Shown: positions 25,801 through 37,265, numbered from the stretch's first letter. The stretch is DNA of 64,000 nucleotides from Rhyzopertha dominica (GCA_025024175.1 QCXZ01000041.1:46123786-46187785), one strand, 5' to 3'. The notes: generated by a model not told the origin, from the sequence alone. A program made the numbers and translations.

Positions 25801-28505
25801 TATCACTCTTGTATTGGAAAAGCTTTTTTGTTGTGTTTTTTGAAAGGACGGTGTAAGAGGACGCACCAAAAAGTGATTTTTGTAGTTTTACAAGCATCTT
25901 TTATGTATGGAAGACAAAACAAGTATTGTTTTGTACATGGTTCTAAAAGTACTTCAGTCAGTACAGCTAACAAAATATTTTTGTAAACGTTCATTATCAA
26001 CGTATGAAAAAGTTGTTTAAGGCCCCTAGACGTGATATGCCGAAATTGCAAAGCTTGTTTTTCTGTTGTGTGTTTCTGGGGTTATAAGTGTTTACCATTC
26101 ATTTTCCATTTTGTTATAGCTTGAAGAGGATATGAAAAATTATATGCGTTTTAAGTTGATAGAGGGAAATGTTATAATAAAAAACGACGTTGTTCTCCAT
26201 ATATTCGATTGTTAGCCAGACCGGAAACGAGCCGAAAGAACCCCAAAAATAAATGGCAATTTATATTTATTCTGACCTCTAAAGTAAATGTCAAGTTTAG
26301 GGTACATTTTTGATTCTTACATTTTTATGTTTACAAATAGTATGTTTCCAACAACCCACTGTGATCAAGTTATCAATGCTACGTTAATTAGATAAAAAGT
26401 TGACTTATGCTGTTGCTTTTACGTTCCTCATCTCCGCCGCGTTGACCCGCTCGTCGCTGTACACAAATTCCATAACAATGAACATGCTTTCAGAAGTCAT
26501 AAGTATTTCACTTTTTCTTGGCGTATTTTAATTCGCTTGTCACAAAATGAACGCAAACAACAAACTAATAAATTGACGGGCTGAGGCTGACGCATGACGC
26601 GCTGACCCCAGATGTAAACAAGCGGCCATTTACAAGACACCTGACGTCACGGCCAATATGTTCGCGTTCTGGCGGTCCCTTTAAATATTCACATTTTTAA
26701 TATTACAAATACACCTTACGATCCATTTTTTCGAATCTAGAAGCTGTCACAGCTATTTTGTGGATTAGATGCTACCTATTAATATGCAATTTAATAAAAT
26801 ATAAATACATGGCAAATTCCCAATTGTGAACTACTGATCTCTATTTGCTGTGATAATTTTAGATGGTTCGCTGAAGGTTAAATTTAAATAAAACAAATGT
26901 AGCTTATGCTTGTTATTAGATATTAAAAATGATCCTAAAACTTTGCTACATATTTAATTATAAAAAAATGCCTTCAGTATTCTGTCCGCTTTATATGCTC
27001 ATGACTTATCCATTCTTCCGGACAATGAATGGCTTATCTTTCTAGATGGGTAATAGATGCGTAGAGAAACATTGCGTTCTTTGACTTTTACAAGCCTGTT
27101 ATACATTCGAAGCTTTGAAAGCTCTAGTTGACGACTGAGGAGTAGACTAAGCCAAAACACAACAGCTGTTCAATTCTTTGTGAAATTCACCCTTTAAATT
27201 CTTAATTTCACCATACTATTATGTAAATGTTGTGTTACTTAAACACAAGGGTCCGTGTTAACATCTATAACATCTAAGAAGTGCTCAACTGAAGAAAAGT
27301 GTTCCATTTAACAAATGGCATGAAGTTAAAAGCCATAAATTCGAACATTTGTAATTATGAATCTCCGACGATGACAATGTTTCTGTACACCATTAAAATG
27401 TCTTGTTTTTTCCGTTTTCACAAATAATTAAGTATAGGCAAGTTTGCTGAAAAGGTAACGGGATTCTTTGTCTCACTATATGCGGTATTCCATTTGATAT
27501 AACTTCCGGTTTTACTTGAAATGTGGTCTAAAAATGGGAAATTTAAATAAATTCCAGGCTTATCTTAGCTTTTTTCCATTTACTATTGGCGCACAGCATC
27601 TCAATTAGTATTACTCACGATACTAGTAGTACACGTTTCTGAAAATCGTTAATTTAGCCAAACTCATTTAGTCAAACCTTTCCAGAAATCGTATTGTGAA
27701 GCTATGTCATTCAGCTATGCAGTCATTTTCTCTTTTTCCGGTTATTCCTTTTTCCTTTTGACTGCATCTTCCAGTGGATTACCTCAAAAAGAAATTTGCA
27801 ACTTTCATTCTAGTCGCAAACACCTAAATCTCCGAGACTGTAAACACGAATTTAACTCCCCCACACACACAATTCTTCTGTGAATTAACGCGGCCCACCT
27901 TTTAAAGCCCTTTCATCTCGAAACGTCCATCTGTGCTCCAGCAAATCCGTCTATGTCTGGGCGAGCGCGCGGATTTATCTCGGTTACCATGGCTTCGGCG
28001 AACGCACTTTTGTCGGGCCGAAGAGGGAAAGAGCGAAGCGCCAAACAGCCGAGAAAGCGCCCCAAGGTGCATCCGGGGAAACGTCATCTGGAGCGCGCTG
28101 TTGTAGGTGGTCCCGAACTGGGAAATCTCGCATCCACAACAGGTGTGCCGCTGGAGGAATCAATGCAAATCGGGAAGCCCTTGGAGTGCGTGCGTGGGAA
28201 CGCGGGGAAGTGGCTGGAGAGAAGTCTTTTATGCTCCGAATATTCGTGCATAATATGAAGCTAATGGATGGTACGGATGTTCTCTTGTGGGTAAAGCAGA
28301 ACCGAAGAGGTTCTGAACATCACGTATCCAAATCCGAGTTTTATTCTTTCTGTATTTCTAGTTTAAACACATTAATTACGGACAAGTAGCACTAAATTGA
28401 AACACTTCTAGTTCAATTTATTACTATTCCAACACAATTAGCCTTTTTTGCCACTACACTTCACGATAGTAACTTTATAGCACATTCAAAATGGCTTCCA
28501 CCTCT
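16846..28505. other. long stretch without a recognised gene
   Basis: About 11.7 kb of mostly AT-rich DNA in which no open frame shows a domain I recognise. Two sub-regions stand out by composition: 21230-21440, non-coding and GC-richer with several TAATTA/AATTAA motifs, and 27890-28220. A small frame at 23657-23851 (+) and one at 24052-24348 (-) are not recognisable. An N occurs near 25743. The stretch fits a long intron or intergenic DNA. Confidence 0.4.
27890..28260 (+). other. GC-rich island with an unrecognised 101-codon frame
   Basis: The composition jumps from AT-rich to GC-rich with many CpG. A + frame (27953-28258) encodes a very basic product (GRRGKERS, RKRPKVHPGKR), and a minus frame of 61 codons overlaps it. 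No domain is recognisable and I see no splice context. It may be a CpG-rich regulatory island, an untranslated exon or a fragment of an unidentified repeat rather than a gene. Confidence 0.3.
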
Positions 28506-28727
28506 TTAGGATCCACACGAAAGCATTTTTATCAACAACATAGCCGGACAACAAAAATTACATTTTTCTCTATTTAAAGTAAAACCGAAATGAGTTTCAA
28601 AGTCACTAGAAATGAGAACAATGTCGTTAAGATAGACAAAACAAGATCCTTCAAGATCAGCACCCAAAACCCTATGAGCCTCGGAAAATTGGCCTGATCT
28701 GTAACTCTCACCAATAAGTGACTTCAT
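28506..28727 (-). pseudogene. Ty3/gypsy reverse transcriptase fragment
   Basis: The minus-strand frame contains VLGADLEGSCFVYLNDIVLI and then, after SDFETHF, GFTLNREKCNF. This is the catalytic block of a Ty3/gypsy reverse transcriptase, usually YLDDI, followed by the FE-x-H and L-x-x-EKC blocks. The second catalytic-site residue is Asn instead of Asp. About 20 residues expected between ETH and LTLN are missing. The fragment is isolated, with no LTR or integrase nearby. Confidence 0.7.
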
Positions 28728-30187
28728 TTATTTATGCGTAACAAAGAGCAATATTGTCAAATATTGAATTTGTTAAAAACTCTTGTTACTAGACTGTTCC
28801 ACATTCTAGAACAGAACGTTGTAGTTGCGCTGCTATTCTCCCTAGCACCGAGTGGAACGCTTAGCTAACTGCCCCCCCCCCCTGGACCTGGGTTGCCAAC
28901 TCTGGGCCCTTCCAATTTCCTATACATTTAGCTGGTTAATTACGTGTGTACACCTAAAAATTGTCTTATTTACAAAATTGTAAATACAGTAAAAATTATA
29001 CGCAAGTGTATTTCACAATTATCACCCAGAACTTATATTTGACCCTTGCAAATGACCCTCTCTAATAAGTCGTTGTCAAATGGTTTCCAAGCTTAATCAA
29101 TGCCATGTGCGTTTTGAAGCTGTAACTGCAGCATTCTTGTTGTTATGAATCGTTGTCTCAGGGCGGATACAGCTTTAAAAGATTATCTTGATCAGGATGA
29201 GTCATAACACGATTTCTGCTTAGTTCAGCTCTTCTACCTTTTCCTATAAAGATTGTTCAACTAACTACTGTTATATGGAATCACATCAGAATCTGTCTGC
29301 CATATATTCGTTATTGTACCAAATTTCTAAATTCACATTACATTTTAACAATTAATACAAAAAAAAAACTAAAAATCCATCCAAACTCACGTTTATCAAA
29401 AATGAAAAATGAAAAAAAATTATTTAATAAAGTTTTAGGAATCCATTAAAAGCATGATCAGCACCCGGTGTCTTGTTAAAAATGCCATTAAATATATTTC
29501 AGTTTATTTAAATGAAGCTTAATTTAGTTAAAATATTAAGTAGTCGGTTAATTTTTGAGAGCAATGCACTTGCTATCTAAGAAGGTTGGCTTGACGCATA
29601 ATGCTGAGACATTTGTTATTCTGAGTTTTAATAATGTTAGTTATCCATGGAGTCTCTGTCCCTGGGGAGTAAAAATTACTACAATAGTATCTTTAGCACC
29701 TATACATATGAACTCCCAGCCTAAATTTCTAAAGCTTCTGGTGTGAGAAGTTGAAACTGTACTAAAGGCGCATCGGTTAATGATAGATATGTTAGATAGA
29801 ATGTTAGCCTTTGATATGTGTTAATTTTGAATCAGAAATCGCTCTCCTATTAGTAGAACTTTTAAGGTGAAATTTTTTGTTCCTTTGGTATTTCGTATGA
29901 TATCATTATACATTATGTGGATCGCGGATCTTTATTCTCCCAAATAAAATGTATCAACTCATTTTTTGTTAAACGCGAGAGCGATGCAACTGAATGGGCC
30001 TCACCTAACTGAGTTCATCATTAACGGAAGTAGTAATAAAAAGGGGCTTTGTATGATCAGTGTACATAGAAAACATATATATAATTTGAGTCTTTATTTC
30101 ACAGAAGATGTTTTAAGTCACCTTGCAGAAAATCGATGAAGATTATTCATGGAATAAATACTTCATTATTACTTAAGTACCTATATC
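28728..30187. other. no gene recognised; pre-insertion flank of the copia element
   Basis: Contains a C homopolymer run near 28873 and AT-rich DNA. No coding or RNA feature is supported. Confidence 0.4.
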
Positions 30188-30192
30188 TTATA

Positions 30193-30399
30193 TGTTGAAG
30201 TTACCAATATATATGTTCACATTCAAGTATTTTGTCAATTTAATTTATCATGGTTGTTGTTGTCAATATAATTTTTTTTTTCACTTAACTTAAAAATAAA
30301 ATGTCACATATTCCTAAAGTTTTATTCTAACTTATAAAGCTAGTTTGGAAATATAAATCACTTCAAAGTAATACCATCTACATGACAGTTACTTCAACA
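30193..30399 (+). repeat. 5' LTR of the copia element
   Basis: 207 bp, beginning TGTTGAAGTTA and ending TTACTTCAACA, with short inverted termini TGTTGAAGT/ACTTCAACA. An AATAAA is present near 30295. It matches the 3' LTR throughout as far as I can read. Confidence 0.95.
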
Positions 30400-30415
30400 T
30401 GGTAGCAGAGGTTCG
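30400..30415 (+). promoter_or_regulatory. primer-binding site of the copia element
   Basis: TGGTAGCAGAGGTTCG starts immediately after the LTR. TGGTA-CAGAG is close to the initiator-Met tRNA complement used as primer-binding site by many copia-type elements. Confidence 0.65.
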
Positions 30416-30515
30416 TGGTTCGTGGTTCCTTTGAAGAATTTTGTGATTGCTTGTCAAAAGAGTTCTAATTTTCAAGTTGCTTTATATACGACTATTTAAG
30501 AAGCTATTGAGTAAA

Positions 30516-31244
30516 ATGGACGCTAGTAAGATCCAGATTGGTCTTTTGGAAGGCAAGTCAAACTGGTCTACATGGAAATTCAAGTTTAACATCCTTCTGC
30601 GTTGTGTCCAGGGAGGAAGTGCGTTGCTTGAAGGCAAATTAAAATGTCCTTCGCCATTACCTACTGGAAGCACAAGAGAACAGAAAGATATATACGATAA
30701 AAATTTAGCTACCTTTACTCAGATAGATAGCAATGTGTTACTGTTGCTTACTTTAAATATGTCGCAAGATACTTTACAAAGAGTAATGAGATTTACTACT
30801 GCGAGAGAAATGTGGCTAGAGCTTCATAGATTGTACGACGGAGCAAGTGAGGAGAAGACTTATGATTTGTGTATGGAGTTTTTCCGTTACAAAAATGAAG
30901 ATTTTAGTGATATGGCGACACACATTTCAAAGCTGAAAAACTTGTGGAGTGAGTTGCAGATTGAGATGTCCAAAGATAAAGTTGCTACTGGTAAAAAATG
31001 TAATTGCGATTTACCAGATTTGCTTTTAATCTGTAAGATACTGGGAACTTTACCGGATGAATATTTTTCTTTTAAGTCAAGTTGGTCGTTGATGGTAAAA
31101 TCAGAAAGAACCATAGATAATTTGACTAGTCAATTGTGTGCTTTTGAAAAAGCTTTATTAGAAAAGAAAGAATGTCATCAGGAAATTCTTGCAGTAAATG
31201 AAAATAAATTTGATAAATGTACAAATAGAAAAAAAAGAAGTTAG
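30516..31244 (+). CDS. gag: copia element Gag (frameshifted before the zinc knuckle)
   Basis: I chose ATG 30516 because the peptide then begins MDASKIQIGLLEG, matching the usual M-D-x-x-K start of copia Gag; an in-frame ATG at 30447 adds an atypical leader. The 242-residue product has the UBN2/copia Gag pattern: W-S-T-W-K-F near the start, then ATFTQIDSNV, AREMWLELHRLY, then L-x-x-LW in the second half. It should form the virus-like particle in which element RNA is copied. The frame ends at 31244 just after a run of eight A (31229-31236). The nucleocapsid zinc knuckle that should end Gag (C-x2-C-x4-H-x4-C, 31247-31288) is in the pol frame. That means a one-base change in the A run or a programmed -1 shift there. 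Confidence 0.85.
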   Translation: MDASKIQIGLLEGKSNWSTWKFKFNILLRCVQGGSALLEGKLKCPSPLPTGSTREQKDIYDKNLATFTQIDSNVLLLLTLNMSQDTLQRVMRFTTAREMWLELHRLYDGASEEKTYDLCMEFFRYKNEDFSDMATHISKLKNLWSELQIEMSKDKVATGKKCNCDLPDLLLICKILGTLPDEYFSFKSSWSLMVKSERTIDNLTSQLCAFEKALLEKKECHQEILAVNENKFDKCTNRKKRS

Positions 31245-31276
31245 TTTGTAATTATTGTAAGAAACCCGGTCATAAA

Positions 31277-33652
31277 ATGAAACAGTGTTTTAAATGGAAA
31301 GCTGATAATAAACCGGAAAAGTCCAGTTCCAAGTCGAATAATGTTTCACTTTTGGCGATCTCATCATCAGTTCTGCTGGCTACAGTCGATGAAGATAATT
31401 GGTACGTAGATAATGGTGCAACTAACCATATTTGCAATAGAAAAGATTTATTTAAAACCTACGAAGCATTTCATGACGAGCATGCAGTGACGACAGCTAA
31501 TGGTGATGTAATTCGAGCTTTAGGAAAAGGAATCGTAACGGTAAAATCAGTTGTTGATGGGAAAACCTATGAATTAGACTTAATTGATGTATGGTACGTT
31601 CCTAAAATTAATAAGAATTTGTTCTCTGTCTTATCGGCCCAAGATCGACATTCAAGTAGCAAGTTTATTTCATATACTGAAGTATGTTACCTGCAAGTAG
31701 AAGGACAGATAGTTTTAGTGGGAAATCGAAGTAGGCATGGTGGTCTTTTCATATTATCCCTTAAAAATGTTTTATCTGATAACAAACCTGAGGTAAACCA
31801 TATGGAAAATATAAATTTGTTACAATTATATCACGAAAGATTGGGTCATCAAAACAAGAGACATATTAAGAAGATTTTGAAGAAAGAACTTAATATTGAA
31901 GTACCACTTGATAGTGAATTATGCGAAGGGTGTGTTTACGGAAAGGCGCATGTCTTGAAATTTGGTACACGAGAAAGAGCTAAAGTACCAGGAGAGCTGT
32001 TACATTCCGACGTATGTGGACCTTTTGAGAAATCTCAGAGAGGATATCAATACTATGTTCTTTTCAAAGATGATTTTAGTAGATTTCGATATGTTTACTT
32101 CATGAAGGAAAAATCAGAAGTAGAAAAGCATTTAAAAACAGTTTTGGCCGAGATTCAAGTAGATGGACATACAGTTAAAGAGCTTTTGACTGACAATGGA
32201 GGAGAATTCCTTAGCCAACAAGTCAAGAAAACTCTAAACCAGTATGGTATTCGTCATCGACTCACAATGCCTTATTCGCCTCAACAGAATGGTTGTGCAG
32301 AACGAGACAATAGAACTATTGTGGAAACTGCTAGAGCGATAATGCATGCAAGAGATGGATTGCCACAGAGTCTATGGGCTGAAATGATTAATACAGCTGC
32401 ATACATCTTGAATAGGTCAAGCATTTCAGGTGTAAGCGATAAATGTCCTTATGAAGTATGGTATGGGAAGAAACCCAAATTGACACATATGAGAGTTATT
32501 GGTAGTACATGTTATCCTCACGTTCCAAAGCAAAATAGAAGGAAGCTTGATAAAAAAGCTATAAAGGGCATATTGGTTGGATATGATGGAGATGACGGTT
32601 ATCGTATATGGTGTCAAGACAGAAGGGATGTAATTAGATCTAGAGACGTGATCTTTAATGAAAAACCATTTTCAGTACCTGAGGTAGTTGTAGATGAAAA
32701 TTTTACCAAAAGTTTATCTATGACTCCGGAGAATAATGTAGATAACAAAGAAAACTTGGATTCTACAAAAAGTCAAGAAGTGGAACAAATGCAAGAAGAA
32801 AATGCTGATGAGGATGCAGAAAGCATTGATTCAGATTTCTATAATCCAGATGGTTCAATTCAAAAATATAAGGCCAGATTAGTCGTCAAAGGTTTTTCGC
32901 AAAGAATGGGCGAAGACTATGATCAAACTTTTAGTCCAGTTGCAAAATTAGCTTCAGTAAGAGCTGTTATAAGTATTGCTGCTAGTGAAAGAATGACACT
33001 TACTCAATTTGATGTGTCTACTGCATTTTTGTATGGAACACTTGAAGAAGAGATCTACATGAGACAACCAGAAGGATTTGAAGACAAAACAAACAAAGTT
33101 TGTCTTCTGAAAAAGAGTATATATGGTTTGAAGCAGGCTCCTCGCTGTTGGAATGAAAGAATAGTTAATGTACTTCAAAGAAATAACTTCAAATCAAGTG
33201 ACGCTGATCCATGTGTTTTCTTAAAGAAACAAAAAGATGGCATGCTAGTTTTATCATTGTATGTAGACGATGGTCTATTAGCTTCCAACAATGAAAACAT
33301 GAAAATAGAGTTTTTAGAGTGTCTGCGAAAGGAGTTCAAGATAACTGTGAAACCAGCTACTTATTTTCTTGGGTTGGAGATCCAAACAGATTTGAATGGA
33401 GTTGTTAAAGTTAGCCAGTTAGCCTATGCAAAGAAACTGCTTGCGAAGGTTGATATGAGTGACTGCAAACCTGTTTCAACACCCATTATCAAAGACACCA
33501 AAGAAACTGAAGAAGAGCAAGTAATTGAAGATGCAAGATTCAATTACAGAGAAATTGTTGGAGCATTAATGTATTTGATGTCTGGTACTCGTCCAGACTT
33601 AGCCTACTCAGTGAGTGTTGTTTCAAGAAAACTAGTAACAAGGATTATGTAA
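31277..33652 (+). CDS. pol: copia element Pol: protease, integrase, partial reverse transcriptase
   Basis: 791 residues from the first Met; the open frame begins earlier, at the zinc knuckle. Domains in order: aspartic protease with WYVDNGA (Asp45; the usual motif is DSGA or DTGA), then the integrase zinc-binding H/H/C/C region (YHERLGH...CEGC). Next is the integrase core with Asp245, Asp306 and Glu342, which gives the D,D(35)E spacing, then the GKKP/G-x-R-x-I-G module. Reverse transcriptase follows from YKARLVVKGF (about residue 531) with SPVAKL, QFDVSTAFLYG, SIYGLKQAPR and the catalytic YVDDG (Asp664/Asp665). The normal N-terminal part of the RT domain (the W-x-x-A-x-x-E and KWVFK region, roughly 60-70 residues) is missing in frame. 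The frame ends abnormally at 33652 after a small deletion near 33630-33640, just before RNase H. Confidence 0.9.
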   Translation: MKQCFKWKADNKPEKSSSKSNNVSLLAISSSVLLATVDEDNWYVDNGATNHICNRKDLFKTYEAFHDEHAVTTANGDVIRALGKGIVTVKSVVDGKTYELDLIDVWYVPKINKNLFSVLSAQDRHSSSKFISYTEVCYLQVEGQIVLVGNRSRHGGLFILSLKNVLSDNKPEVNHMENINLLQLYHERLGHQNKRHIKKILKKELNIEVPLDSELCEGCVYGKAHVLKFGTRERAKVPGELLHSDVCGPFEKSQRGYQYYVLFKDDFSRFRYVYFMKEKSEVEKHLKTVLAEIQVDGHTVKELLTDNGGEFLSQQVKKTLNQYGIRHRLTMPYSPQQNGCAERDNRTIVETARAIMHARDGLPQSLWAEMINTAAYILNRSSISGVSDKCPYEVWYGKKPKLTHMRVIGSTCYPHVPKQNRRKLDKKAIKGILVGYDGDDGYRIWCQDRRDVIRSRDVIFNEKPFSVPEVVVDENFTKSLSMTPENNVDNKENLDSTKSQEVEQMQEENADEDAESIDSDFYNPDGSIQKYKARLVVKGFSQRMGEDYDQTFSPVAKLASVRAVISIAASERMTLTQFDVSTAFLYGTLEEEIYMRQPEGFEDKTNKVCLLKKSIYGLKQAPRCWNERIVNVLQRNNFKSSDADPCVFLKKQKDGMLVLSLYVDDGLLASNNENMKIEFLECLRKEFKITVKPATYFLGLEIQTDLNGVVKVSQLAYAKKLLAKVDMSDCKPVSTPIIKDTKETEEEQVIEDARFNYREIVGALMYLMSGTRPDLAYSVSVVSRKLVTRIM

Positions 33653-34215
33653 AAATCAAGAGAATATTAAGATACATTAAAGGCACCATTGATTTTGGTA
33701 TATTTTATAAACCAAACCTCAACAGAGGTTATTTAGAATGCTTTACAGATGCGGACCATGGTGGAGATGAAGAAACTGGGCGTTCAACTTCAGGCGTAGC
33801 ATGTTTATATGGTGGTGGAATCATATCATGGAGAAGTCAAAGACAGTCTTCTGTTGCTATCTCAACCACAGAAGCAGAAATTGTTGCAGCTAGTGAAGGT
33901 GCAAGGGAACTTGTTTGGTTAAAGAGATTATTCGAACAAATTATTCAACTAGAAGATATTCCTATTATTATGGTTGACAATGAAGCCGCTATCAAGTTAG
34001 CCCAAAACCCTGAATTACACAGACGCACGAAACACATAAGAATTCGCCATTTCTTTATCCGAGAGTTGGTTAATGACAATGAAATTAGTATTAAGAAAGT
34101 TAATACTAAAAATCAAGTCGCAGATTTGATGACAAAGCCATTATTCAGACCAAGATTCCAGATGTTAAGAAATTTTATGGGACTGACAAATACATTGAAT
34201 GGAGGAAGGTGTTGA
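33640..34215 (+). pseudogene. copia element RNase H, out of frame with Pol
   Basis: The frame from about 33640 reads KDYVKIKRILRYIKGT, then a TDADHGGD catalytic block, GRSTSG, ISWRSQRQ, STTEAEIVAA with its catalytic Glu, DNEAAIKLAQNP, RTKHIRIRHFFIRE and a VADLMTKPL terminus. This is the complete copia RNase H domain, which degrades the RNA strand of the RNA:DNA hybrid. It is shifted relative to the reverse transcriptase frame by the lesion near 33630-33640, where several residues of the usual linker are also absent. The domain itself has no internal stop. Confidence 0.9.
34200..34209 (+). promoter_or_regulatory. polypurine tract of the copia element
   Basis: GGAGGAAGG directly abuts the 3' LTR and would prime plus-strand DNA synthesis. 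Confidence 0.8.
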
Positions 34216-34416
34216 AGTTACCAATATATATGTTCACATTCAAGTATTTTGTCAATTTAATTTATCATGGTTGTTGTTGTCAATATAATTTTTTTTTTCA
34301 CTTAACTTAAAAATAAAATGTCACATATTCCTAAAGTTTTATTCTAACTTATAAAGCTAGTTTGGAAATATAAATCACTTCAAAGTAATACCATCTACAT
34401 GACAGTTACTTCAACA
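34210..34416 (+). repeat. 3' LTR of the copia element
   Basis: 207 bp, the same as 30193-30399 including the run of ten T, and followed by the duplicated TTATA. Confidence 0.95.
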
Positions 34417-34421
34417 TTATA

Positions 34422-36962
34422 AACATTTATTATTTCTATTTATGTTGAAACATACTCTACAGGACGTTCCTGCTTTGCCTCCTCCTAAACCAAACGCTGG
34501 GTACGCCCATGCTCAAGTAAACAGGAATTTGCCTGTAACTGCAATAATTTACATCCCTTTTTCCACATATTCTCTCAAAAGTCTATCCAACTTTGCCATC
34601 ATTGTAAGTGTTTCATAATGCCCTTTTATGTGACATTTTTGATTGGGCTCGGAGCCACTCAATCGGAACATCGTCATCGTCTTGAAATTTTGAATCACCG
34701 ACTGGTTCTTTCAGGTGCCCAAAGAAGCTGGAAATCAATATTTGATTGACTACGGATTGGAATAGGAAAATTCGCAGGGTACATCGAACCAATGAATGCT
34801 TTCCTTAGTTGGCTAGCTCGTCTACATTATTCATATTTCCGAGAGAAGCTGCTGCCTGGAGTTTTGTACAGATTTAGGACCTTGTTATGTATTACTTTCT
34901 TGTCTTTTGCAAATGGCAATAATGATTTCTTTATCTTGAGTATTTTTTTATGTTTATTATGTTCGCTTGCTGGAGTTCTAAACGTCTCTACGAGATATTT
35001 CTGGTAGCTATGTGTGCAGTCTGTAAGTAATGTCTACTCGTTCCTGGTATTCTTCACTCCTTCAGTACTTTCACCTTGTTGGAATGTTATTGTACTTCCT
35101 ATACTATGTGGACTACTGTTTTTGTGTAGCATTTCTACTCTTGCCGCTATTTCTTCTTCTCCCCAGCAGCAGCTATCTTGTTCCAGGTCGTTAAGGGGTG
35201 GCATAATTCTATGAATTGTATTTTGGTCATAATCCTTGAAGAGTTTCTTCAAAGCTACTTCTGGATTTCTATATGTTTTGTATAATGTGATTTACAGCTT
35301 TATTCCTATTTTTCTTGTACCGTTATTCTGTTCTTGTGGAGTATTATTTTACCCGTATATTTCGTGAGCCAGTACGTTTAGAGCCAGTTTTCGTCTTTCT
35401 AGATTTTCTTTACCACAATTGTGAGGTTTTTTTATACACCGGTTCAAGCATTTTACCTTTTTCTCATACATATCTTGTCTTCTTTCGGTTGCGTTGTTGG
35501 TGTAAGAGAGCCTTTTCTCTGAAAGAACTTCTAAGAAGACAAGGATTGTATTTATTGTTTATTGATTATTTCGTCATTCTATGTGTTAATACTACGTATT
35601 GGTATTACATATTATTGATATCCTGACTGCTAAGTAAAAACTTCTACTCCACATATTTAATGATTTACTGCAGCATATGTAATTATTATATTAGTCATCG
35701 ATTTTGCAACTCTTTTTTTTCTTGCTGTTGGTGGGTATGGGCATCGTCACCTGTTTTATCAGTAAACACCTGTTCACTAACGCCAGGCCGTGCAATACAT
35801 GTTAATTAAGTATATAGTTTTAGTTTTCATACAAATAAAAGTGTAAAACTCGGAACACAGTTCGGTTGCGTGCGTTCACTACGACGGTAGACGGACCCTT
35901 CTGCTCAAAACATATGTAAATCACTTGATATTAAATAAATCGTCACTAACAGGTGGATGTGGAAAACTTTACGATTCTATTTTTCAAAGTGGTACTGACA
36001 GAAAGATTTTTAATTTTTTGAGTGGAAAATCGACTATTATTACACTTGTTAGGAATTTAATGTCGTCAAATAACTAATTTTCGCAGGTAGGCGTCTTTTA
36101 CAGTTTCTTTTTTTAATTAATTAAGCTCTTCTTTTCTGGTAGAGAAAACTTACCTCAGAACATTTTAAAAATCCTGTAAATTCGCTGACTTCATAAGTAA
36201 TCTTACAATCTGCAATAAGTAGGTATCACGGCTAATATTTTATTTCTAAAAAGCGCACCTTTGTAAAATACGGGCAAGAGAAAGAAAAGCAGAAATAGTT
36301 TGTAATCATTATATTAACTCGATTTAGTGTCTGTATTTGTTAAACGTTGGGGTGTATTTTGCAAAAATTAAACGTAGTTTGTACTAAGAACGACATACGA
36401 CTTTGCTTTTCATTATGCACGCTAAGTGTAGGCACCGCATCTAACATCAAAGCATCAAGTTTCTTTAATTATTACTGCAACCGAGTCTCCTGCTTTTGTT
36501 TTCGCGTTCCGCGTCTTGCTCCTCTTCAACGCACCTACCCCTACTGCTATCGTTATCTGTCTTGTTCGCTGAGTGCCGACAACAAAATGCTGGGATTATA
36601 GTCGAGCGCTAATTATGGGCCGAAATTAAATTAAATTCCGCCGGTCCCTATGAGTCACGGTTATGTCAATTAGGGCCCCTGACGCTATCGTTACCGGGTA
36701 TCCTGCGGGAAGTCCAGGAAATAAAAGGGATTTTCGAGGGGGGTGCCTGACGAAGTTAAGAGGCGGTTTGCAAGCAAAGATTTCGTTTACTGAGCGCTGA
36801 GTGAGAATTACGTGTTTGTCTAGATTAGCGCTGAACCTGAAATTTTTCAAAGAACAGTTGTGCAAAAGACTCCTAACAGCACACAATTACATGACAATAC
36901 TAAACTTGCACCCGGGAAACGATTTATAAGAAATGTTGGATGTTTTCAGCACAGCTGCAGTG
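34422..36962. other. no gene recognised
   Basis: AT-rich DNA with short hydrophobic frames on the + strand (34792-35626) and a 72-codon minus frame (35034-35252, product starting MKKLFKDYDQ). No domain is recognised and the pieces do not form a splice-consistent gene. About 36600-36760 is GC-richer and non-coding. It may hold an old element and regulatory DNA. Confidence 0.35.
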
Positions 36963-37265
36963 GTTTCAACCAGAGCTGTGCAAACTACTTAATAAAAGTA
37001 CAAGTTACAGTTACTTTTTGAAAATAGTAAACTACTACGTACTCAAACTACTTTGGAGATAAAGTAGTTTAAAGTACTAACTACTTTTATAACTACCTAC
37101 TTCAGTGACGTCTGAGTTGAAAAAAAAAACGATTTCTGAAAACAGCTACAATTACTGAGTAAAATATAACAAAAATACTTCTGAAGCATTTGTAATAACC
37201 TTAACAAACATTCGTCTGCAAATAAAACATCTATCTACCAAGCCCTAGAATAAGAAAACACACTA

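Larger units (their letters stand above)
30188..34421 (+). mobile_element. Ty1/copia LTR retrotransposon with target duplications
   Basis: The element proper spans 30193-34416 (4224 bp) and is flanked by TTATA at 30188-30192 and 34417-34421, a 5-bp target duplication. The order is LTR, primer-binding site, gag, protease, integrase, reverse transcriptase, RNase H, polypurine tract, LTR. Integrase upstream of reverse transcriptase defines the copia type. The LTRs are the same length and show no differences by eye, so insertion was recent. Even so, gag and pol are in different frames, the N-terminal part of the reverse transcriptase is deleted, and RNase H is in another frame. The copy cannot make a complete polyprotein by simple translation. 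Confidence 0.95.

Noticed and set aside
34792..35626. Short hydrophobic + strand frames as small membrane proteins
   Set aside because: Low-complexity T-rich DNA readily gives Phe/Leu-rich frames; no domain, splice context or codon bias supports them.
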